Of a stretch of 5,984 nucleotides of DNA, positions 1 to 4,713 are shown piece after piece. Made by a program: the position numbers and the translations under genes. Each line of letters begins with the position of its first letter. Position 1 is the stretch's first letter. The notes beneath the pieces are model-generated. The model was not told the origin of the DNA. It was given only the letters and a program-made list of their open reading frames with translations, and made no database searches. This DNA comes from Candidatus Margulisiibacteriota bacterium (GTDB lineage Bacteria; Margulisbacteria; Termititenacia; Termititenacales; Termititenacaceae): assembly GCA_031267055.1 (NCBI GenBank), contig JAIRZV010000039.1, forward strand, positions 1 through 5,984. The letters run 5' to 3'.

Positions 1-143
1 CTGTGCGTCTGGCGCAGGCTGACGATTTTGTCGTGCTGGCTGGCAAAGGTCATGAAACCTATCAAGTGCTCGGCCGGAAAAAACAGCATTTCGATGACCG
101 CGAAGAAGCTAAAAAGGCGTTAAAAAAATGCCGGCCAAAATAG
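1..143 (+). CDS. murE: UDP-N-acetylmuramyl-tripeptide synthetase MurE, C-terminal end (5' truncated by window)
   Basis: MurE is the cytoplasmic ATP-dependent ligase that adds the third amino acid (diaminopimelate or lysine) to UDP-MurNAc-dipeptide in peptidoglycan precursor synthesis. Only the last 46 codons are present, in the frame starting at base 3 and ending with TAG at 141-143. The segment carries the family's C-terminal signature: a hydrophobic strand (DFVVLAGKGHETYQ) followed by HFDDREEAKKAL. The GKGHE...FDDRE combination is typical of MurE rather than MurF or MurC. The part that chooses the third residue lies upstream of the window, so diaminopimelate versus lysine cannot be told. 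The end overlaps the ispG start by 16 nt in another frame, suggesting translational coupling within one transcript. Confidence 0.88.
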   Translation, partial: VRLAQADDFVVLAGKGHETYQVLGRKKQHFDDREEAKKALKKCRPK

Positions 144-1147
144 TCAGATTTCCTACCAAAGTCGTGCAGATCGGCTCGGTAAAGATCGGCGGCAAAAATC
201 CGATCGCCGTGCAGTCGATGACCAATACGTTCACCACCGATGTCCAAGCAACTCTGCGGCAGATCAAAGCCTGTGCGGACGCGGGTTGCAACATCATTCG
301 CGTAACAGTGCCTGACCAGAAAGCGCTGGAAGCGTTTGCCAAAATAAAAAAACTCTCGCCCCTGCCGGTCGTGGCGGATATTCATTTTGATCACCGTATG
401 GCCATCGGCGCGATCGAAGCCGGCGCGGACAAAATCCGGATCAATCCGGGCAATTTGCAAGGCGCGGCCAAATTAAAAGAAATCATTACCGCGGCCAAAA
501 AACGGCATATTCCTATCCGCATCGGCGTCAACTCCGGCTCGGCCAAAAAAGATCTGGTGCGGTTGGCCGTGGAGTACTGTGAGTTTTTTGAAGCGCAGAA
601 ATTTCGGAATATTGTGCTTTCGCTCAAGTCCTCCTCGGTCCTTAATTCGCTCGACGCTTACATACGCATGGCGCAAAAACGCAATTATCCTCTGCATGTC
701 GGTATCACCGAAGCCGGCACGGAATATTCCGGCGCCTTAAAATCCGCGGTTGGTCTTGGCGCACTGTTGACCCGTGGACTGGGCGACACAATCCGTGTTT
801 CGCTGACCGCCGATCCGGTCAAGGAAGTGACCGCCGCGCGTCACATACTCAAATCTCTGGGGTTGCTCGCTTGCCCTGAAGTCATTTCCTGCCCGACCTG
901 CGGCCGCACGCAGATCGACATTATCTGGCTGGCCAATCAAGTCGAGCAAAGACTGCAAAAATTGCGCAAAAATATCACCGTCGCCGTGATGGGCTGTATC
1001 GTCAACGGCCCGGGCGAGGCGTCGCACGCGGATTACGGCATTGCCGGCGGCAAAGGACAGGGCGTTATTTTCGCCAAAGGGCAGAGATTAAAGACAGTGC
1101 CGGAGAAAGACTTAATTTCTGAACTTTTTAAGCTGATCGACCGGTAA
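128..1147 (+). CDS. ispG: 4-hydroxy-3-methylbut-2-en-1-yl diphosphate synthase IspG (GcpE)
   Basis: IspG catalyses the penultimate MEP-pathway step in the cytosol: reductive ring opening of methylerythritol cyclodiphosphate to HMBPP, using a [4Fe-4S] cluster. The 339-aa product is complete. The N-terminal TIM-barrel domain begins with the family pattern IGGKNPIAVQSMTNT and continues with VVADIHFDHRMA, ADKIRINPGN and PIRIGVNSGS. The C-terminal reductase-like domain has the three cluster cysteines at 255 and 258 (SCPTCGRT) and 290 (MGCIVNGPGE), with Glu297 where the fourth ligand is expected. The length fits the two-domain bacterial form without the large plant-type insert. ATG 128 is favoured because the family pattern begins soon after it. 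There is no strong Shine-Dalgarno site, only a weak AAGG about 10 nt upstream inside murE, consistent with coupling to murE. The gene ends one base before the convergent xre gene. Confidence 0.97.
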   Translation: MPAKIVRFPTKVVQIGSVKIGGKNPIAVQSMTNTFTTDVQATLRQIKACADAGCNIIRVTVPDQKALEAFAKIKKLSPLPVVADIHFDHRMAIGAIEAGADKIRINPGNLQGAAKLKEIITAAKKRHIPIRIGVNSGSAKKDLVRLAVEYCEFFEAQKFRNIVLSLKSSSVLNSLDAYIRMAQKRNYPLHVGITEAGTEYSGALKSAVGLGALLTRGLGDTIRVSLTADPVKEVTAARHILKSLGLLACPEVISCPTCGRTQIDIIWLANQVEQRLQKLRKNITVAVMGCIVNGPGEASHADYGIAGGKGQGVIFAKGQRLKTVPEKDLISELFKLIDR

Positions 1148-1148
1148 A

Positions 1149-1478
1149 CTATTTAACCTGACAAAACTGAACTAAATATTTTTGGTGCAAATTGTTCAAC
1201 AAATTACAGGCGTCATGATTGTAGTGCGCCAGCAGATTGGCTGAGGCAGAGGACAATGCGGTGACTGGTTTCAGCAATTCGTAGACTTCCAGCCCAAAAA
1301 TTCCGGCAAATTTCAGCATAGTGGTCGGCGAGGCCCATTTTTTACCCAATTCCAGTTCACTGAGAAAATTTATGGAGATATTCACTTTTTCGGCTAACTC
1401 GGCCTGCGACCAATTGTAACGGCTACGGCATATTTTGATGTTTTGACCCAAAATCTTGAATAAATCCTGCTCTTTCAT
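1149..1478 (-). CDS. XRE-family helix-turn-helix transcriptional regulator
   Basis: A 109-aa cytoplasmic DNA-binding protein with a single Cro/C1-type HTH domain at about residues 8-69. It starts with the usual LGQNIKICRSRYNWSQAELA. The turn-preceding helix is about residues 24-31 and the recognition helix about 36-44 (INFLSELELGKKW), followed by SPTTMLKFAGIFGLEVYELL. The last ~40 residues form a short tail without recognised motifs, possibly for dimerisation. ATG at 1476-1478 is preferred because TGAGGTG lies just upstream on the minus strand. An in-frame earlier ATG would put that site inside the gene. The gene is divergent from the tail-collar gene, with a shared 123-nt promoter region, so control of that gene and autoregulation are natural inferences. 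Ligand and target are unknown. It ends tail-to-tail with ispG, separated by one base. Confidence 0.92.
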   Translation of the reverse strand: MKEQDLFKILGQNIKICRSRYNWSQAELAEKVNISINFLSELELGKKWASPTTMLKFAGIFGLEVYELLKPVTALSSASANLLAHYNHDACNLLNNLHQKYLVQFCQVK

Positions 1479-1502
1479 AATACACCTCATTAATGTATTT
1501 TT

Positions 1503-1532
1503 ATTATGCTGTCTGCTTGACAAACCCGCCAA
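1503..1532 (-). promoter_or_regulatory. Possible promoter for the xre gene
   Basis: On the minus strand a -35-like TTGGCG (1527-1532) and a -10-like CATAAT (1503-1508) are separated by 18 bp, which would start transcription near 1496, about 18 nt before the start codon. The match is moderate. These elements interlock with the opposite promoter, whose TTGACA lies inside this spacer. Confidence 0.4.
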
Positions 1533-1545
1533 CCGCTGTTAGAAT
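1517..1545 (+). promoter_or_regulatory. Near-consensus sigma-70 promoter for the tail-collar gene
   Basis: A perfect -35 box TTGACA (1517-1522) and a -10 box TAGAAT (1540-1545, five of six consensus bases) are separated by the optimal 17 bp. Transcription would start near 1552, about 50 nt upstream of the ATG at 1602. This is the best promoter match in the window. A promoter this strong in front of a phage-like gene would usually be expected to be under repression. Confidence 0.75.
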
Positions 1546-1556
1546 GATTAAAATCA
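1545..1556. promoter_or_regulatory. Candidate operator: inverted repeat TGATT-AA-AATCA
   Basis: A 12-bp inverted repeat with 5-bp arms touches the end of the -10 box and covers the predicted transcription start of the tail-collar gene. A bound dimer here would block RNA polymerase. Nearby, the sequence ATCAAG recurs at 1553-1558 and 1576-1581 (23 bp apart), and its partial complement CTTGA lies at 1516-1520 at the edge of the -35 box. The adjacent XRE gene is the obvious candidate binder. The arms are short, so chance occurrence is possible. Confidence 0.4.
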
Positions 1557-1587
1557 AGCTATTCAATCGATATAGATCAAGTGTATG

Positions 1588-1594
1588 AAGGGGG
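1588..1594 (+). promoter_or_regulatory. Strong ribosome binding site of the tail-collar gene
   Basis: AAGGGGG lies 7 nt before ATG 1602. It fixes the start of the gene and excludes the upstream in-frame GTG at 1581. Confidence 0.75.
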
Positions 1595-1601
1595 AATTTT
1601 T

Positions 1602-2543
1602 ATGGCAAACGCAAGCAATTATACGGATACAACCGACATAGATTTCAAAGGGGAAAATTACAATATCGATACCGGCAAAAGCCTGTCGGCTGAAGGTATG
1701 CGCAACGCTTTACATACTAAAGAAAACGTGACCAATAAAACAGATGTCATAGACAGCAACAACAGCTCAAACGCCGCACAGTATCCGTCAGTTAAAGCGG
1801 TTTATGATCTCACGGTGCATAAAGACGGCACGCAAACAATAACCGGTGTTAAGACTTTTGGCACAGTAGACGCGGCGGCTGAACCCGTGCTGGGCGTGGC
1901 TAAAACGACAGACGCTACTGATAGCGGCACAAAATTCGCTACTGAAGCGCAGGTGTATAAAAAACAGGACAAAGTGACCGTTGTTCAACAGAGCGCGCTG
2001 GACAGCGGTATTACCGCCAGCAAAGTGTCCGCTTATGACAGTTATTTTGCGAATTTAAGTTTTTTCCCGAGAGGCACAATACTGACTTTCAACAAAGACG
2101 CCTGGGATGCTAAAGACGAGATTTTTAAAAGTATCTGGAAAGTATGCGATGGCACAAACAACACACCCAATCTAATTGACAAATTTCTGCGTGGCGCAGA
2201 GTATCCGGCTAACAGAACAGGGGGTGCGGACAGCCAGAGTATAACACTGACAACATCCAACTTGCCGGCGCACAATCATACTATGCAGGATGCCGGAAAC
2301 CACACCCACTATCCGCAACCATTTGATGGCAGAATGAATTTTGATGCTTGTGGCGGCGGTAGTGGCGCTCCCCAGGGCATAGGTTATGGAGATAATATGT
2401 ATGCTGGGTATACAACAACTTTAACCTTAAGCGAGGCTGGCAGTCATGCGCATACTATAAATAATTCCGGTGGCGGTACGGCTTTTACCGTAAACACCGT
2501 GCCAGCCCATTATACGGTGATTTATATAATGAAAATCAGCTGA
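1602..2543 (+). CDS. Phage tail-collar / tail-fibre-like protein
   Basis: A 313-aa protein resembling the distal part of phage tail fibres and collar proteins, which form trimeric fibres that contact the host surface. The N-terminal ~150 residues are polar, low in cysteine and rich in Asn, Thr and Asp, with fibre-like phrases such as YPSVKAVYDL (61-70) and GTQTITGVKTF (76-86). The C-terminal half has the collar-type block FPRGTIL (155-161), then VCDGTNNTPNLIDKFLRGA (181-199) and GGADSQSITLTTSNLPAHNHT. Three HxH motifs occur at His224/226, 234/236 and 282/284; in T4 long tail fibres similar motifs bind metal ions along the fibre axis. The chain ends with GGGTAF and VPAHYTVIYIMKIS, a typical finish. 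ATG 1602 is chosen because AAGGGGG (1588-1594) sits 7 nt upstream; the in-frame GTG at 1581 would bury that site. No signal peptide is visible. No other virion genes are next to it, so it may be a prophage remnant or a domesticated adhesin-like protein. Confidence 0.8.
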   Translation: MANASNYTDTTDIDFKGENYNIDTGKSLSAEGMRNALHTKENVTNKTDVIDSNNSSNAAQYPSVKAVYDLTVHKDGTQTITGVKTFGTVDAAAEPVLGVAKTTDATDSGTKFATEAQVYKKQDKVTVVQQSALDSGITASKVSAYDSYFANLSFFPRGTILTFNKDAWDAKDEIFKSIWKVCDGTNNTPNLIDKFLRGAEYPANRTGGADSQSITLTTSNLPAHNHTMQDAGNHTHYPQPFDGRMNFDACGGGSGAPQGIGYGDNMYAGYTTTLTLSEAGSHAHTINNSGGGTAFTVNTVPAHYTVIYIMKIS

Positions 2544-2551
2544 TCGACTGC

Positions 2552-2603
2552 GTTTCAGCTCGTTTCGACTACGCTCTGTGCAAGTTGCTCGACGACCTGC
2601 CGA
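2552..2603. repeat. Possible dispersed intergenic repeat (TTCGACTACGCTC type)
   Basis: Directly after the tail-collar stop codon is a GC-richer patch of about 50 bp inside AT-rich surroundings. It contains TTCGACTACGCTC followed by TGTGCAAGTTGCTCGACGACC, with the core TCGAC occurring three times between 2546 and 2600. Very similar strings recur as short dispersed repeats in many unrelated bacterial genomes, where their antisense reading gives the familiar spurious peptide TERSRS; the minus strand here reads CTERSRNEL. Only one copy is present in this window, so its status as a repeat is inferred from resemblance. Confidence 0.45.
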
Positions 2604-2629
2604 AAAATTTTCGTTCCAAAATACAACAC

Positions 2630-2649
2630 AAAAAATCACTGCATTTTTT
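2630..2649 (+). terminator. Weak candidate terminator after the tail-collar gene
   Basis: AAAAAAT (2630-2636) and ATTTTTT (2643-2649) can pair around a 6-nt loop, giving a 7-bp stem of A-T pairs only that ends in a T run. The stem has no G-C pairs and would be unstable, so this is at best a weak terminator. The interval 2544-2721 otherwise holds the repeat-like patch and the leader of the next gene. Confidence 0.2.
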
Positions 2650-2676
2650 CTACTCTAAGCTCGATTTATTTATATA

Positions 2677-2715
2677 AGGAAGAAATAAGTGTGTTACTGC
2701 TGGCTATGGAAGGAG
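2677..2715 (+). promoter_or_regulatory. Two Shine-Dalgarno sites serving alternative in-frame starts
   Basis: AAGGAAG (2677-2683) lies 5 nt before GTG 2689, and AAGGAG (2710-2715) lies 6 nt before ATG 2722. Both starts are in the same frame. The extra segment would be MCYCWLWKERV, rich in Cys and Trp and unlike the rest of the protein. The ATG site is taken as the main start. Confidence 0.5.
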
Positions 2716-2721
2716 CGGGTT

Positions 2722-3813
2722 ATGTATAGAAAAATCATAAATTACCTCCTATCAGAAGATGAAATAGTGTTTGAAAAAGATTCCGCAGGCAATATTACTG
2801 AAAAAACTAAAACAGGTTTTATAAATAGTGTTTACACCGGTTTATTAGGGGACATTTCTTATCTACAGAATGGTGAAAAATACATCCAAGAAATTAAAGA
2901 AAAAGATCTTGCTAAAATAAAAACCGCAGAAGATATTCGGCTGGAAATATTAGATAGAACCACCAAATTGTCTTTAGGGTTAATTTCTCCCCTGTTAAAA
3001 AAACATGGCCTAACCGGCAAGGAAATGCTAATCAGTCGGCACGCTTTACGCAAAGCGCTGGGCAACGCAGGTAAAGGGTCGCACAATCACAAAATAAGCA
3101 AAGCTAATATATATAGAATAGCCAGTCTGCTTAATAATCCGCTGGCCATATTGCGCGAGCCTATAAGCAAGGCCGAGCAAGCGCTTTACCCCGGCTCCGA
3201 TTTTTATCCTGATAGATTTTTGCTGGTCTTAAACGCCTTGGACGAAGACTACAAGCAAGTGGTGGTTCCAGTTAGATTACCCAATGAAACTTCGGAATAC
3301 GCTTTTATTCCTACCACATATGGTTATGAATGCTCAACCTTGTTAAACTTGGCCCAAAGAAACGAAGCTCTTGTTTATCCTCAAGATAATTTTCCACCTA
3401 ATATGTTTTTACAAGACCTTGCCACGAAACGCGCCATAGGCAACATGGCACATGGTTTTGGTTCCACAGAACATGAAAATATTACGGCTCAATTGTTGCT
3501 TACAGAACAAGAAAAACAAGAAATTCGGGATATATTAAATCAAAGGTTAAGTGAAACTCAAAAGTTAGAGGATCTAGCGGAGGAATATAGTTTAACTTTC
3601 GTGGAACGCCACGGCAATCGCGGCGTATATGCAATTCACCAGCCTCTCGGGAAAAAGGATGTCACGGTTTTTTTTATCTGGAAATTCACCAACATTATAA
3701 ACGGACAGGGCAGTGTGATCAAAAACAATACCAAAAAAATCTGGTGTGCGTTTACACTTGAAACCATTGCCAGCGTAGAGAACGAGATTAAGAATTTTTT
3801 GTCCCGCAATTAA
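2722..3813 (+). CDS. Hypothetical protein with a tentative MuF-C/BECR-like nuclease domain
   Basis: A 363-aa protein without signal peptide or membrane segment. Residues 1-100 are charged and helical and not recognised. Residues ~104-201 resemble the C-terminal domain of phage MuF proteins and related BECR-fold (barnase/EndoU/colicin E5-D/RelE) toxin domains. They show a histidine-containing lead (ISRHALRKALG, then HNHKIS at 121-126), a helix ending SLLNNPLAIL (135-144), a strand pair FLLVLNALDEDYKQVVVPV (166-184), and FIPTTYG (195-201). Residues 258-363 form a separate region: a helical linker, then alternating strands (VTVFFIWKF, KKIWCAFTLE) and a last helix. The domain call rests on recalled patterns and is not secure; catalytic residues cannot be assigned. 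ATG 2722 is chosen because AAGGAG (2710-2715) lies 6 nt upstream. An in-frame GTG at 2689 also has an AAGGAAG site and would add 11 residues. The gene looks more AT-rich than murE, ispG or ribD, suggesting acquisition. It lies codirectionally 178 nt after the tail-collar gene. Confidence 0.8.
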   Translation: MYRKIINYLLSEDEIVFEKDSAGNITEKTKTGFINSVYTGLLGDISYLQNGEKYIQEIKEKDLAKIKTAEDIRLEILDRTTKLSLGLISPLLKKHGLTGKEMLISRHALRKALGNAGKGSHNHKISKANIYRIASLLNNPLAILREPISKAEQALYPGSDFYPDRFLLVLNALDEDYKQVVVPVRLPNETSEYAFIPTTYGYECSTLLNLAQRNEALVYPQDNFPPNMFLQDLATKRAIGNMAHGFGSTEHENITAQLLLTEQEKQEIRDILNQRLSETQKLEDLAEEYSLTFVERHGNRGVYAIHQPLGKKDVTVFFIWKFTNIINGQGSVIKNNTKKIWCAFTLETIASVENEIKNFLSRN

Positions 3814-3823
3814 CTGGCAGCTC

Positions 3824-3862
3824 TATAATTTTGCAACTTTTTGCGCAAACTTACGATATTCT
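3824..3862 (+). promoter_or_regulatory. Possible -10 elements upstream of the gene at 3869
   Basis: Two -10-like boxes lie in the 55-nt gap before the gene: a perfect TATAAT at 3824-3829, whose nearest -35-like sequence TTGTCC is 19 bp away, and TATTCT at 3857-3862, which ends 6 nt before the ATG. The second would place transcription initiation at or next to the start codon (leaderless). Neither has a good -35 at standard spacing. An 8-bp palindrome TTGCGCAA (3841-3848) lies between them. Confidence 0.3.
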
Positions 3863-3868
3863 TTCACC

Positions 3869-4693
3869 ATGCACCATAAATTAATTAATTTTACCGAACG
3901 AGCTAATCCGTTTAATTTTAGCTTTAGTGAACAGCAGATAAAAACCATTGCTTCTGAGCCATCTGGTTTTCACACTATAGACTTTGGGTCAGGAATCGTA
4001 TCTGACCTGCCGATTGTTGGCCGTGCCAGCGTAAAAACAGTGCAATTCGATAATTTTAACAATCCTTGGCGCGTCTGGTTTGCCAATCCCGCGCAGGTAT
4101 TTTTACAAAACAACAGCCGGCCTCTGAATTTATCGGTCGATTCTATGGGATATATAACATCCGCCGGAGTTTTCTCTTTGTTTTTAACTAGTCCTGTGGA
4201 AATCAGCGCTCAAGAAAACAAAATAAACGCCAGCATTATTGATATAAATCCCGACGGTCGTTTGCGCGCCGGCATAACCGCGGACATCAAAACTTTTTTC
4301 GTGAATACCCTTGGCAATGTGCCGGTTAAATTTGTAAATCTCTCAACGGACAGCGGACTTCTTACTATTACGCCGACGGCCAAAATTCCCTTTTCCGTTC
4401 CTTTTTTGAACAACATCCTTTATGCTGACGCGCTCAGACTTAAAGCAGATAACGCAACCATAGCGGCTTATTTATTTGGCGGCATTCTACAAATGCCGAT
4501 CCTGGTCAAAACTGCGCCGCGGAATTCTTATCCGTTCTACCTGCCAGTAACGGAGATTTCTCCTATTTCAGAAACAAACAATTATCATTTGGATTTGGCG
4601 ATTCCTGTAACTCTTGATCTTAACAACGCGCAACAATTCTGCGTCCAGCAATTAACGATTAACAGTCAAGGCAACCTCATTTCTCTGCCCTAA
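3869..4693 (+). CDS. Unrecognised, probably beta-rich hypothetical protein
   Basis: A 274-aa protein I do not recognise. It has no signal peptide, no clear membrane segment and one cysteine (258). The pattern of alternating hydrophobic residues suggests mostly beta strands. A short strand-turn-strand phrase recurs at about residues 86-98 (LNLSVDSMGYITS), 123-134 (IIDINPDGRLRA) and 262-272 (LTINSQGNLIS), each with a D/N-x-x-G or N-x-x-G turn. The middle part (FVNTLGNVPVKFVNL, then GLLTITPTAKI) recalls lipid-binding families of the DUF2993/LmeA or AsmA style, but this is only an impression. ATG 3869 has no Shine-Dalgarno site, and a -10-like box ends 6 nt before it, so the start may be leaderless. 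The gene ends 20 nt before the ribD GTG. An intact 825-nt frame between two expressed-looking genes supports a real CDS. Confidence 0.72.
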   Translation: MHHKLINFTERANPFNFSFSEQQIKTIASEPSGFHTIDFGSGIVSDLPIVGRASVKTVQFDNFNNPWRVWFANPAQVFLQNNSRPLNLSVDSMGYITSAGVFSLFLTSPVEISAQENKINASIIDINPDGRLRAGITADIKTFFVNTLGNVPVKFVNLSTDSGLLTITPTAKIPFSVPFLNNILYADALRLKADNATIAAYLFGGILQMPILVKTAPRNSYPFYLPVTEISPISETNNYHLDLAIPVTLDLNNAQQFCVQQLTINSQGNLISLP

Positions 4694-4701
4694 TTTTCCT
4701 G

Positions 4702-4707
4702 TATAAT
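4702..4707 (+). promoter_or_regulatory. -10 box immediately before the ribD start (likely leaderless mRNA)
   Basis: A perfect TATAAT ends 6 nt before GTG 4714, so transcription would begin at about the first base of the start codon. There is no Shine-Dalgarno site in the 20-nt gap after the preceding gene. No convincing -35 is seen at 16-18 bp spacing (the bases there read roughly ATTTCT), so the promoter call is moderate. Confidence 0.4.
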
Positions 4708-4713
4708 TCTTTG

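Noticed and set aside
62..1027. Several 74-132 codon minus-strand frames across ispG
   Set aside because: They are shadows of a strongly conserved gene and show no family motifs or ribosome sites.
1479..1532. Longer N-terminus for the XRE protein (MAGLSSRQHNKNTLMRCI extension)
   Set aside because: It would bury the TGAGGTG ribosome site and the promoter-like elements inside the gene, and the HTH family starts close to MKEQDLFKILGQ.
1581..1601. GTG 1581 as start of the tail-collar gene
   Set aside because: The strong AAGGGGG site would then lie inside the gene, and it is ideally placed for ATG 1602.
2250..2543. Diversity-generating retroelement target in the tail-collar C-terminus
   Set aside because: No reverse transcriptase, no template repeat and no C-type-lectin pattern is visible; the C-terminus is a normal collar-type ending.
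2606..2618. CGAAAA-A-TTTTCG palindrome as a terminator hairpin
   Set aside because: The arms are adjacent with a one-base centre, leaving no loop, and no T run follows.
2427..2639. Minus-strand reading frame of 70 codons over the end of the tail-collar gene
   Set aside because: It overlaps conserved collar codons and includes the TERSRS-like peptide typical of translated dispersed repeats.
1149..4693. Attachment-site direct repeats flanking the accessory block
   Set aside because: I compared the edges near 1148, 3814-3868 and 4694-4713 by eye and found no matching repeat long enough to claim; no integrase or tRNA gene is present.
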